Origin: Furcasterigmium furcatum
Taxonomy: Eukaryota; Ascomycota; Sordariomycetes; Glomerellales; Plectosphaerellaceae
Assembly (NCBI GenBank): GCA_001599815.1
Contig: BCIA01000005.1
Coordinates: forward strand, 351,088-415,087
DNA length: 64,000 bases
Direction: 5' to 3'
In this document: positions 9,542-20,087 of the stretch, piece after piece
Layout: every line of letters starts with the position of its first letter
How positions within the stretch are numbered: the stretch's first letter is position 1
Program-made: the position numbers and the translations under genes
Notes under the pieces: generated by a model
Told to the model about the DNA's origin: nothing
The model's input: only the letters and a program-made list of their open reading frames with translations
The model's database searches: none

Positions 9542-12500
9542 CTACAGGCTAAGCACCTCCGTTGAAAGCTGGAGAATTAATACCCGTCCTGAGGAGCAAC
9601 CAAGCGCTATAGCCGATTCAGTGACAGCGGATGCCCATGGCCGGTACTCAGGGGGCAGCCAGAGCATCCTCTGACTATCCTTCATGATCCAGGCCCCATC
9701 TTGACTTGTTCCATAACCATGATAGGAGGCCAGTGACGAAGGGGCTTTTTGTAGGCCGGTATCTGTGGCGGAAGGATCTAGTGCCAGGATGCCGAATTCG
9801 GTCAAGAGATTGGACTCCGGTTTTGAATCAAAAGTAAGATGGAACACAGGCTTGTTGACGTGGATCGTCTGCACGCACGCGCCCGTCGTCGTGTCCCAGA
9901 CCTTGACAGTGTCATCGTAGGATCCGGATGCGAGCTGCCGGCCGTCCGCCGAGAAGGTCACCGGATTAACGTGGAGGCTATGGCCCTCGAGCGTCTGCAC
10001 GCATGCGCCCGTCGCTGTGTTCCAGACCTTGACGGTCTTGTCGTCGGACCCCGACGCGAGCCGCTGGCCGTCCGCCGAGAAGGCCACCGAATTAACGTAG
10101 AGGCCATGGCCCTCGAGCGTCTGCACGCATGCGCCCGTCGCTGTGTTCCAGACCTTGACGGTCTTGTCGTCGGACCCCGACGCGAGCCGCCGGCCGTCCG
10201 CCGAGAAGGCTACCGAGTTGACCGGGCCGCCGTGGCCCTCGAATGTCTCCAAACACGCCCCCGTCGCCGTGTGCCAGACCTTGACGGTTTTGTCGCCGGA
10301 CCCCGATATGATCCACCGGCCGTCCGCCGAGAAGGCTACTGAGTTGACCGGGCCGCCGTGGCCCTCGAACGTCTCCAAACACACCCCCGTCGCCGTGTCC
10401 CAGACCTTGACGGTCGCGTCAGCGGACCCTGATGCGAGCTGCCGGCCGTCCGCCGAGAAGGCCATCGACTTCACCCAGAGACTATGGCCCTCGAACGTCT
10501 GCACGCACGTGCCCGTCGCCGTGTGCCAGACCTTGACGGTCTCGTCTTCGGACCCCGATATGATCCACTGGCCGTCCGCCGAGAAGGCTACCGAGTTGAC
10601 CGGGCCGCCGTGGCCCTCGAGCGTCTGCACGCATGCGCCCGTCGCTGTGTGCCAGACCTTGACGGTCTTGTCGTCGGACCCCGACGCGAGCCGCCGGCCG
10701 TCCGCCGAGAAGGCCACCGAGTTGACCCATCCGCAGTGGCCCTCGAGGGTCTGCTCGCACACGCCCGTCGCCGTGTGCCAGACCTTGACAGTTTTGTCGC
10801 GTGACCCTGATATAATCCACCGGCCGTCCACTGAGAAGGCCACCGAGTTGACCCATCCGCCGCGGCCCTCGAGCGTCTCCACGCATGCGCCCGTCATCGC
10901 GTCCCAGACCTTGACGGTCTCGTCTTCGGACCCCGATATAAGCCGCCGGCCGTCCGCCGAGAAGGCCACTGAGTTGATCCATCCGCGGTGGCCCTCGAGC
11001 GTCTGCTCGCACACGCCCGTAGCCGTGTCCCAGACTTTGACGGTCGCGTCAGCGGACCCCGATATAAGCCGCCGGCCGTCCGCCGAGAAGGCTACCGATA
11101 AGACGAAGTCGCCGTGACCCTCGAGCGTCTCCAAACACGCCCCCGTCGCCGTGTCCCAGACCTTGACGGTCGTGTCAGACCCCGATGCGAGCTGCCGGCC
11201 GTCGACCGAGAAGGCCACCGAGTGAACCCAGAAGCGATGGCTCTCGAGCGTCTGCACGCACGCGCCCGTCTTTGCGTCCCAGATCTTTGCGGTATGATCT
11301 TCAGACCCTGAGGCGAGCCGCTGTCCGTCCGCCGAGAAGACCACTGAGAGGACCGAGTGGCTGTGGCCCTCGAGTGTCTGCACGCACGCACTCCACTCCA
11401 CCTGCTTTAGAGACGTCGATATGACCCAGCTTGGTATGTCGTCCTTGAAAAGCTTTCTCACTATGCTTCGGGTAGGACTGAAGACGAGAGCTGATGCGTA
11501 AACCTGAAGGGGAGCAATTTCGACTGCTTCTTTGTGAAAACGGACAAATCGACTGGCGTCTCGAACGAAGTCCACTAACTGCTGCGTACCTGCCGCTCCC
11601 TGCTACACCCGTTAGGCGATCGCTTAACTCAGGAGTAACGTAAGTCAACCTACCACTAACGCGTCAAGCTTTTGTAATGCCACTACGGCTTGCGACATGC
11701 TTCGTTGGAGACTCATCGCCTCCAACCAATACAGGAACTTTTCCTGGAGGAAGGTATGAACGCAACCGCCGACCTGGAGATGCTTCTGCATGAGGTTCTC
11801 TGCGGGATTCGCGTCTTGAAGATGATCGACCCAGTGCACGCACGCATATCGTACAGGGGCTAAGGGGTCCGGCTTTGGCGGGGAGACTTCGTCGATAAAG
11901 AATCCCGGGTTGACAAGATTATAGATATCGCGCTGCAGTGTCCGTGACAACACCTGCAGTGATGTTGAAAATATGGCGCGGTGCTGGTGCGTGATTCCGT
12001 CGGGCAGGATTTGTGCGGATGCTCGTTCTAGCAAGTAGTCTTTGGCCGATTGATGGACAAAATAGATCACTTCCCCCCGAAGAGTCAGGAAGGAGCCGCA
12101 GAAACCGATGAGCCTCTCTAAAGAATTCAGGTTGTCGATAAAACCGGCGAGAGTCTCAACGACGGAAGCCAGCTCTTTCAACGAGACGGGACGATATACG
12201 ACCGATGCCACTGCTAAGATTTGTCTGCACAGCACTGCATGTCTTGACTTGTTGATGTGTTCAAGCATTTGTTCGTAGAGGGCCTCGAGACCAGGTGGAA
12301 GAGATTCCAGGATTTTGAGTGCCTCCCAAGATTGGACATCCGGGGCCGCTAGCTCTTGATAGACCAAGGCCACCCAGAGGAAGGTATCGTTTGACTTGGT
12401 GGTGAAGTGCTGATAAACGGCATCCCGGGTATCTTCCTCATACTGCTTGAGCCGCGCCAACTCGTCCACTTTATGACGGATGTAGACACAAACGGCGTCG

Positions 12501-14150
12501 GAGATTGAGTCCTCGTTGAGCTCGAGGCGCAGCGTAACCTTTTGGGCGGCGGTGCCCAGTTTCTCCTCAATGTCCGGCCAGTTACGACTCGACACGACCC
12601 ACTTGGCACGAGAGGAGTCGGAGGCGCGCATGACGAAGTCGAGGAGTTGTGTTCGGCCGGCGTCGCACTCGTCAAGGGCATCGATGATCAACACCGTGCC
12701 GTCTATGATGGGATCATTCAGCATGACCGAGAGAATTTTCGACATGACCTGCCAGGCGTTCAAGTCCTCGAACCGTTCCTTCCCGGCGCCGTCGTATTCC
12801 TTGCGGACGTGTGAGATGAGCGACGGGTGCCGGCGGACGAGGGTATAGATGAGACCACGCAGCACGGATTTCGCGTTGTTTAGTTTCTGCTCGGTTGCCT
12901 GGCAGAAGAAGTACGACAGCTTGTTCGCGGGATCTCTTTCAAGCTCGTCAATGATTCCGCATAAGAGCATCGTCTTGCCTTTGCCAGGATCGCCCCTAAT
13001 CCAAAGCAGCCCGGCGTCAGCATCAGCACGCCACCTCCGGTAATCGTGGTGATCTAGAATCCAGCGGTACGAACCCCACAGAACGCCGCCTTTGGTCTCC
13101 TGGATGCGCGTCTTGTCGTAACATGGATCCGTGCTGTAGAGATCTCGCAGGCATTGTGTGTCCCTCTCGTCTTGATAGGTCTGCTCCTGTTGTCTGGCTT
13201 GGTGCTGAATGGCAGAAGCGATGCCTTGAAGCTCGGCGAACTGACGCTCGGCGGCCACGGCGACGTCTTGGAGGTGATTCCGGGCTTGTTGCGAGTTGTA
13301 CTGCTCCGAGTCGCTCCGGACGATGGCCTCGGCCTGTTTGATGTCATCGAGCCGGCCGCCCCAGTCATCCAGCATGACCATGTCCCTGAAGAAGACGGCG
13401 ACGCGTTTCCGGTGGTAGAGACATACGCTCTTCATCTGGTAGAGCAGAAGCTTCTTATACAGCTGGACAACGTGCTTCTGGAGCTGTTCTCGCAATCCGG
13501 CAAATGCCGAGCACGCACTCCCCTCGTCGAGGAGCAGGCCGACCAAGTTCCAGTACCAGTTCATTCGAGACACGACATAGGCAAGTCCGTCGCGGTTGAT
13601 GCCCGGCTCGGTGAGCGGGTTTGAGAGTACCTGTGGCTGTCAGCGGACGGCTGCAATCCAATATGGGGGAGCTGACCTCGAGGACGAGGCACACGCCGAC
13701 CCAGGCGATGGCGGCTTCCGGGGAGGCCTGAACAGCCTTCTCCACCATTCCCTTCACCATGCCGATGGTCTGGACTCCATCGCCAATCTTCTGCTTGACT
13801 GCGGCTTCCTTGGCCGTCTTCTGCAGTCCAGTCTCGATGAGGCGCTTCATCTGGTTCCGTCTTTGTTCGCGAGTAGGCCCGATCCTGTTCGGTGCTGGAG
13901 CGGGACTATGCTCGCCATTCTGAAGCTCGGTCGACAGAAACATTTCGTAGGCATTGACAGTCTTGGGTTCGACCGCTTTGAGCCCGTCGTACGCCTCGTC
14001 CCAGAGCCGCTCCTGGAGACAGGACGAAAGGGGATCGGAAACGGCAGAAGGTCGGGGATTGTCTTCTGGGGAGGTGGTGCAACTGAGTGACGCCGGCCTT
14101 GGGCTGTCGCCCTTAGACTTGATCTTCTGCCGCAATCGAGACAAGACCAT
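9542..14150 (-). CDS. NLR: NACHT - WD40 repeat protein (NWD/HET-E class)
   Basis: Three exons, about 14150-13677, 13630-11654 and 11599-9542, join in frame to give 1502 residues. The introns are about 46 nt (GTCAGC...ACAG, branch GCTGAC) and 54 nt (GTAGGT...GCAG, branch CCTAAC). The N-terminal part (about residues 40-340) resembles the NACHT-N helical region of NWD proteins (SNPLTEPG, MNWYWNL). The NACHT has Walker A GDPGKGKT at about 371-378, Walker B VLIIDALDEC at about 471-480, and the VHQSAKDYLL element. Twelve WD40 repeats of 42 residues follow (DNA 9878-11386), then a degenerate C-terminal blade region. In Podospora this class includes HET-E and HET-D, which act in heterokaryon incompatibility. 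The gene appears intact, and a patatin-like gene lies 330 bp upstream on the same strand. Confidence 0.88.
9878..11386 (-). repeat. Twelve near-identical 126-bp WD40-coding repeats
   Basis: Each unit encodes 42 residues of the form C-x-x-TLEGH, then SVAFSADGR, then SGS-x-D-x-TVKVWDTATG. Unit 2 is one residue short. Variation clusters at the positions just after GH, after DGR and around the SGS-x-D residues; in HET-E-type proteins these lie on the ligand-facing propeller surface and evolve under diversifying selection. The DNA units are similar enough to allow unequal crossing-over or gene conversion. Confidence 0.88.
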
Positions 14151-14477
14151 GGTGTTTATCGGCTAGCTTGATAATGAGGGCTATGTGGAGAGCCTGAGGA
14201 GACGATGTCTGCGGCTACGCATGGTCCCTTATCTAGAAACAGCGCCATGAGTTCAAGGGCCCGACTGTCGGAGGATTGGTGAGACTGTATTATGCTGCCC
14301 GACATGAGAGGCTTGGTTCAGTAACGTAAAGTAGTAGAGCTGGTAGTTCGCCTCAGCTGGGAACCGGCTCCGACCCTTCTGACCGGATTGTCCGGAAAGG
14401 CTGGAATGAACTTTATTGCTACTAGTCCAAGTTTAAGTTGTAGAGCGAGCGACACCAACCTAAGTAGGTAGTAAGTA

Positions 14478-15310
14478 CTACCTTACTACGTCGTCGAGGT
14501 ATGCATTGTGTTGGCGGAACAGCTCTGCCGTTTGTTCGATCTCCGCCGCGAGCTTCTTTAGCGTAGACAAGATCCCTAACGCGTCGTCCCTACCGGATTC
14601 AGGGAGGGCACTTCCGTGCCGATCGACACCAAGCATCGCAGGCTGCCCCGCGCGATTGCCCTGTACGTCCTGCACCTGATTCCAGAGGGCGAAGACGGGA
14701 TTGTTCATGCCGAGGGCGCCGTCGACGAACTCTTCCTCAGGCACACCGATGGCGATGGGGTCGAAGAAGGTGGTTGCGGCGGCAGGAGCGCGGCAGGCCT
14801 GCCAGACCTTTGTGGTGTCGAGCAGGTCGGTGGACCGGGGGGTGCGGTAGCTCGTGAGGCGGACGGTGTCGCTTGTTTTTCTGCTCGTCGCGCAGACGAA
14901 TCTGACGGTCAGCAGTGGCTTGGATAGTATGAAAGGTCTTTGAGCAGGACATTCTCGTCGTGGCCGGTGCGCTCGCGGATCTGCTTGATGGCGCGCCCGA
15001 GCAAGGTGCTGTCGAACCTGCCCTGCAGCCTGCCGTGAATCTTGACCCTGTGGCTCTTCTTCTGGATCACCTGCTCGGACAGGGAGATGTAGGCGGCGAT
15101 GCACTCCTCAGCAGACATGGGTAGGCGGCCGAGCATGACGGCGATGAGGCCGCCGGTGCTGGTGCCGTCGACCATGTCGAAGTAGTCGCAGGGCTTGGTG
15201 GGGTTGTCGGAGTCGACGGTGGCCATAAGGCTGCGCAGGATCATGAGGGAGGAGAGGCCGCGGACGCCGCCGCCGTCGAGGGCGAGCAGGCGGATGTCGT
15301 TGTCGGGCAT
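14478..15310 (-). pseudogene. Patatin-like phospholipase, frameshifted
   Basis: The start at 15310 leads straight into the patatin oxyanion motif DGGGVRGL, and the nucleophile motif GTSTGG follows about 50 residues in. The second half contains FVCATS and the catalytic aspartate motif DGALGMNN. The two halves lie in different frames: the first ends at about 14909, and a one-base loss near 14935-14945 would join them. No usable GT donor is present there, so an intron does not explain it. The protein also ends early at 14478, soon after the patatin core, without a repeat domain. Patatin domains serve as lipid-hydrolysing effector modules in fungal NLR systems, and an intact NACHT-WD40 NLR starts 328 bp downstream on the same strand. 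Confidence 0.7.
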
Positions 15311-16482
15311 GGCGGGTGATATGGGAGACGATGGATTGGGAGCATGGTGATGCGTGTCGGGGTGGATCTTGTACGCGCCCTGAGGAAGCGGGCTCAGCTG
15401 GTCGCAGAAGTCGGCCTGGACGAGTCGGTCCGGATCCCTGCATCAGCCTCTTAGCTTGAGCTGCAATTGAGCAGCGCAGGCACAACGCACGTTGAAGCCA
15501 CCCATCAGCCATCCTGCATTTCACCGGCACAAGGCTGCGGCTTGCATCTGCCTAAAATAAATCCACCTTCATTCGTAGCAGATACCCCACCACCAAATCG
15601 CCAATTATGCCTTATGGAACCTACTGGCCTGAGCGTCGGAATCGTTCGTAGGCCTCGCGGGCGTCTTCAGCTCCTGCTTGGAGGCTATCGAGAGGGTGAA
15701 GTCGTACAGGTCGTATGCGAACGATTCGAAGGTGCTGAGCGCACAGTTTGACACGCACCGAGTCCTCCTCGAACGATGTGGCTGCAGCGTGGGACTAGTC
15801 AACGGGTAACTGCGCCTGACCATCATCAGCTTCTCGACGACAGCCAAGTAAGCTCATCAGTGGCAAAGTCAGATGAACCAATAGAAGACCTTGCCGTGGA
15901 AGTAAACGCCAGAGAGACGACAAAGAGTTCCAGAACTCGGGCCCTAATTGGCCAGGATACCCACTGTGTGATGACTGGCAGCGATGAGCGACGATTCCAA
16001 AATCGCGACCCGAGGCAAGCCCATACGTGTGTCCCGCGGATCCAGCTGTGGCACCGCCGGATCCGACGGGGTATAAGAAGGATCCGTCTCGTCCACTCTA
16101 GAGTATAGGACAAGAATAAGACAACCTATCTACTCAACCGTACCTTACGTGTGAACAGCTAGATCTGACGTCGTGTCTGTTGGATCTAGCGATCCTGACT
16201 GCAGTACGCGTAACACAAGCACCCAGGTGTCTGTTGTCGGGTTGTCAGGGTCTTGGGTTCTTAAGGCAGGGCTGTCTCCAGCGCCAGGAAGGTGAATGCC
16301 TTGGCGCACAGGCGCTTAAATCAGGTGGCACGGCGAAGATGGCTGGTAATTGGTGTGGGCTTAAAATCATGTTGAGGTCGACCACCCCGAAGCACCAAGG
16401 GGAGTACAAGTTCATAAGAGCTATGTTTAGTCTAACTAGTTATAAGCTCTGGCTACATCAGAGTGATCCGCCGCCATCCTGG
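15311..16482. other. No convincing gene
   Basis: A minus-strand open frame at 15605-15847 has a protein-like composition (an aromatic-rich stretch FESFAYDLYDF) but no start context or family match that I recognise. The rest holds only short open frames. Confidence 0.35.
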
Positions 16483-16830
16483 TCACTGCTGTTGGTTTGT
16501 CCTTTCCGACACAATCTGAGGCAAGGATTCTCGTTGCTTGATGATGAGCTGCCTTTTACCCCGTCGATTTCGGCGCTGAATGAAGTCGGATGATGTCTTG
16601 TGGACGGGTACCGGGTACGCCGTGGTGAGCTCGACTTTTGGCACCGGCCACGAGAGAACGTCGCATGAGCAATATTCGTAATACCGGTGTTGACGACGCA
16701 CCAAGATGTAGACGTCGGCATCCTAGTCGAACTTGATGTCATTGCCTCGAGCCATGAGGGTTTCGCATGTTTTCTTGAAGTTCTCATTGCGCCGGTCCCT
16801 TTTCTTGCGGCGGCCTTGGGGATTGGACAT
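16483..16830 (-). pseudogene. Small MADS-like protein with an internal stop
   Basis: From the ATG at 16830 the frame reads a basic block (GRRKKRDRRNENFKKT) and, further on, DADVYILVRRQHRYYEY. This is the layout of the small SRF/MADS-box-like proteins common in fungi: a basic helix followed by a beta-strand with a central acidic residue. A TAG at 16723-16725 interrupts the frame between the two halves, exactly where the conserved strand begins. The remaining frame continues to about 16483 (about 115 codons in total). It is most simply a single-base nonsense pseudogene; an error cannot be excluded. Confidence 0.5.
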
Positions 16831-16945
16831 TGTGACAAATGCGTAGAATCGATCCGTCAACGCTAAACTGGGGACGGTCGAGAGGCTCGCCTCGATAGCA
16901 GTCCAAGCGCGTCAAATAGCAACTCAAGCTGACGGGGGGATGCGC

Positions 16946-17150
16946 CATGAACCCATGAACCCGAGATCAAGAAGCGCATTTGCTGTTCATAGATGCTAGG
17001 TACAGGAATAGAATTGAGTAGCGTTGTCTAGGAACTTGGATCTGCGTGGTCAGAAACGCATCGTGTTCTGGAGGTTGTGGTCTCGGCGCGTAGGAGTTTG
17101 ATTGGTCCCAGTCACAGCGACTTCGCCCCCCATCTGCCTGTCCGTAGATT
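16946..17150 (-). repeat. 3' tail of a DUF3435/FluG-type copy (copy B)
   Basis: On the minus strand this matches the tail of copy A at 8975-9136 and ends at the same GGGTTCATGGGTTCAT motif. Its other end carries a 12-bp motif (CCATCTGCCTGT on the plus strand, about 17130-17142) that recurs at about 18395-18407 inside copy C. Confidence 0.55.
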
Positions 17151-17285
17151 ACGTGTTGGCCAGCTCCATGGACAACCCCGCACCAAAGACAAACCTCCAG
17201 CTGGTAATTAAGCCACGCACTTGCTCCGTCAGGCACCACCTCTAGCGCCCTTTCCCTCCCATAACCTGCCACCTGCTTCTGGCAA

Positions 17286-18266
17286 ATGGCGGAAACTACT
17301 CAAGCCGTCCATGTCGAGGTGGACGCCGACGCAGATACCGAGTCGTTTCTCGGCGACGATGTCTCGACCGCGACCACATCCATAAGATCCTCCGTTCTGG
17401 ATTACGAGTGGCGCAACGGCCGTCGGTATCATGGCTACCAGGCAGGCCAGTACAATTTTCCCAACGACGACCAAGAACAAGATCGCCTTGACATGGTTCA
17501 TCATGGCTTCTACCGCCTTTTCGGCGACAGGCTGTTCCTGGCTCCTATCGACCTTGTTGGGAAGCGGATCCTCGACATCGGAACGGGCACGGGACTTTGG
17601 GCCATACAGCTGGGCGATGAATATCCTGGGGCTGAGCTGATTGTCGGAAACGATCTCAGCCCGATACAACCCACTTGGACCCCGCCTAACGTCAAGTTCG
17701 TCGTTGACGATGTGGAGAAGGACTGGGTAGAGTCTCAACCATACGACTTCATCCACTGCAGGTACATGGCCGGTTCGATCAAAGACTGGCCCCGGCTTGT
17801 GAACCAGATTTCCGATAATCTGAAGCCCGGAGGCTGGGTGGAATTCCAAGATTCCAACAACCTGATCTACTCTGACGACGGCACTCTCAAACCCGACAAC
17901 CCCTTGGTGGTCATGATGAATGGCCTCATGGAAGCATGCGATAAGCTCGGACGGACCATGAATCCTGCGCCTTCTACAAAAGGATGGGTCGAGGAAGCTG
18001 GTTTCAAGAATGTGAAGCAGCAGATCTTCAAATCACCCGTTGGCAACTGGCCGAAAGATCCTCGGCTCAAGGAATGTGGCATCTTCACGAGACAGAACCT
18101 TGTCGAGGGAGTGCATGGTTTCACCGCCAAGCTCTTTAGGGGCGTCCTGGGATGGAGTGAGCAAGAAACAGAGGTTCTCAATGCAGGAGTGAGGGCAGCT
18201 GCCAGGGATTCCAGTGTGCACCCTCTGTTCGACGTTGTTGTTGTCACTGGGCAGAAGCCGGCTTGA
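17286..18266 (+). CDS. SAM-dependent methyltransferase (LaeA/TAM-like family)
   Basis: This is an intact single-exon gene of 326 residues. The SAM-binding motif I is ILDIGTGTGLWAI near residues 94-106. It is followed by NDLSPIQP (motif II region), VDDVEKDW and the post-core LKPGGWVEFQD. The order and length match the Methyltransf_23 group of fungal LaeA-like methyltransferases, a group found near secondary-metabolite genes and as stand-alone copies. The substrate cannot be told from sequence. It sits, with clean ends, between two fragments of a dead DUF3435/FluG-type gene and is in better condition than everything next to it. The short 5' and 3' flanks suggest a compact transcription unit. 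Confidence 0.85.
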   Translation: MAETTQAVHVEVDADADTESFLGDDVSTATTSIRSSVLDYEWRNGRRYHGYQAGQYNFPNDDQEQDRLDMVHHGFYRLFGDRLFLAPIDLVGKRILDIGTGTGLWAIQLGDEYPGAELIVGNDLSPIQPTWTPPNVKFVVDDVEKDWVESQPYDFIHCRYMAGSIKDWPRLVNQISDNLKPGGWVEFQDSNNLIYSDDGTLKPDNPLVVMMNGLMEACDKLGRTMNPAPSTKGWVEEAGFKNVKQQIFKSPVGNWPKDPRLKECGIFTRQNLVEGVHGFTAKLFRGVLGWSEQETEVLNAGVRAAARDSSVHPLFDVVVVTGQKPA

Positions 18267-18368
18267 TCATGGGCACAAAGCATGATGCTAAACTCTCAAA
18301 TACATATGTGGAAGATCCGGGCGACTAAGAAGAAGCCATGCGTTCCTTGATTCTTTCTCCTTCGCAGC

Positions 18369-18729
18369 CTATGCTTGCAGATTGGATGTGCGCGCCATCT
18401 GCCTGTGCTTGACCTTCTTGCGCCGCCTCGTCTTGACTTGAGCCGCAGACCTGAGAGTGACCTTATGCACCGTCTGCACGTGAGCCCTGAAATGGTCCAG
18501 ATGCTTGAACTTTTCCGTCGTGCACGCCGAAATGCTCGCACCTAATCGGGTCCCCGCGGCTCTGGGCCTTCTCTCGCTGGTCCAAGTGCTGGTCGTCGAA
18601 GTGGTCATTGCGGACTGTTGGACGGCAGAACTCAAATGCTCGCTCCTCATGTGAGAGACGCTTATCGCCAATGCAGTCAGGACACTGGTTCGGATTCAGC
18701 AGAAGTGGGAAAGGCTCGGGCTCGGGCGA
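18369..18729 (-). pseudogene. DUF3435/FluG-type protein, C-terminal part, dead copy C
   Basis: The reverse complement is about 95 percent identical by eye to 8581-8942 and encodes the same CPDCIGD block and KFKHLDHF zinc-finger-like end. It shares the one-base frameshift after CEH with copy A. Homology begins abruptly at the run of Cs and Gs encoding PEPEP near 18729, where the sequence switches directly into ankyrin-coding sequence on the other strand. It has no recombinase domain. Confidence 0.65.
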
Positions 18730-19137
18730 TGTTGTAGGGTTGCTCTTGCAGAAAGGAGCTGATCCTAAGGCCCAGGGCGGCGAGTACGGCAGTGCTCTAC
18801 AAGCTGCGTTCTTGCAAGGCCATGGTGACATCGTGAAGTTGCTGTTGGCGAAGGGGGCTGATCCCAATGGTCAGGTCGTCGAATATGGTAATGCTCTGCA
18901 GGCCGCCTCATACAAGGGTAGTGCGGACATTGTAGAGCTACTCTTGGACAACGGGGCTGGTCCCAACGCACGGGGTGGAAGGTTTAGCACTGCTCTGCAG
19001 GCCGCCTCACACAACAGCAGTGTTGAGATTGTGAGGCTGCTCTTGGACAAAGGTGCGGACGTCAACGCGCAGGGCGGCAGATATGGCAACGCTCTACAAG
19101 CCGCCTCATATAGATTGGAATTCCGACTCACTCTCTG
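18730..19137 (+). pseudogene. Ankyrin-repeat fragment fused to the FluG relic
   Basis: Four ankyrin units of the same GGxYGNALQAAS type as in the 4058-8080 gene are readable on the plus strand, ending at a TGA after a non-ankyrin tail. The left end joins FluG copy C without any spacer, so the ankyrin array has lost its 5' end in a rearrangement. The units are more divergent from each other than those at 6863-7510. Confidence 0.6.
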
Positions 19138-19407
19138 AGCGGCATGGTTAGCTGTCTGTCTGATCAACGCCAGCTGTCCTGTCAGCCTTCAACAGGCGGC
19201 TCAACGCGATTTTCTCTTACTTTGGCAACCTAGCTTGAACATAACAGGGTACTCTTAGTTGGTTTTAGAGACTCGTGACGTGTTTCGTGATTCTGCGTCT
19301 TGACAACGTGACGAATGAACCCTACGGATCCAGGATTGGTCCCAAGGTAGCGTGTCGATGTCCCAGGCGGGATCTAGGTCAATGTCGCTGAAATTTAGCC
19401 TGACGGT

Positions 19408-19650
19408 ATGCCGAGACCTAGAAAGGGCGTTTACAAGGAGATGAGATCTGAGAGACGCAGCTGCTGCGATTCCACGGGCAAGGTCGAGGTCAACGCGCGA
19501 GACACAGAGTATGGCCGGACGCCGCTGTCGTGGGCCGCCGAGAACGGACACGAGGCCGTGGTGAGGATGCTCCTCGCCACGGGCAAGGTCGAGGTCGACG
19601 CGCGAGACAATATGGCCGGAGCTCTGTCTCAGCGGGAAGGAAACCACTGA
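19408..19650 (+). pseudogene. Second ankyrin fragment
   Basis: About one and a half ankyrin units of the TGKVEVNARD and TPLSWAAENGHE type are readable here. They resemble the more divergent C-terminal units of the NLR at 4058-8080. The frame ends shortly after the second TGKVEVDARDN, where it runs into a different coding remnant. Confidence 0.5.
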
Positions 19651-19984
19651 GGAAGCGCTCGCCCATCGCAAAGCCCTTACCAAGCGATTGTCAACGGTTC
19701 TTAACGGCTACCAGGGGACGAATATTCCCGCAGCGCAGCGCATCCTTTTGCAAATGGAGGAGACCTACCCGCCGGGTACACCAGGCAGTATTCGTCTGGA
19801 GCTCTGGGATCCATACTTCGCGTTGGGTGCCGTGCTACTCTCTGAAGGCAAGCCTGCCGATTGCATCAGGATGATAGCCAGGGGCTTGGAGACGCTCGGT
19901 TTTGGTATTACTGCGACCGTCCCTGCTCATGGCAAGAAGGCAACACTGGAGGTCACGCGCTGGGGGTACATAAAGGTAATTTAA
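19622..19984 (+). pseudogene. C-terminal fragment, probably of a SET/TPR-type protein
   Basis: One frame encodes about 120 residues containing YPPGTPG, LELWDPYFALG and MIARGLETLGF and ends at a TAA. The pattern resembles the helical TPR-like tail of fungal SET-domain (SMYD-like) proteins. No SET domain is present upstream; the sequence there is ankyrin-derived. I regard it as a displaced 3' end. The family assignment is from memory of the pattern and is weak. Confidence 0.35.
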
Positions 19985-20087
19985 TGTTGCATGTACGTCG
20001 AGAATACCCAGGCTTGCCCCAAAGCCGAACGAACTGTCATCTAGGAAGATCCAGTCGTTGATCGATCTGATCGCTCGAGGGATTTCA

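Noticed and set aside
10143..11117. Long plus-strand open frame opposite the WD40 repeats
   Set aside because: It is the antisense of a highly repetitive coding region. The minus strand encodes clean WD40 repeats, so the plus-strand frame is a shadow.
15605..15847. Minus-strand 80-codon frame with an aromatic-rich stretch
   Set aside because: The composition is protein-like, but there is no ATG context, no recognised family and no flanking exon; kept only as a note.
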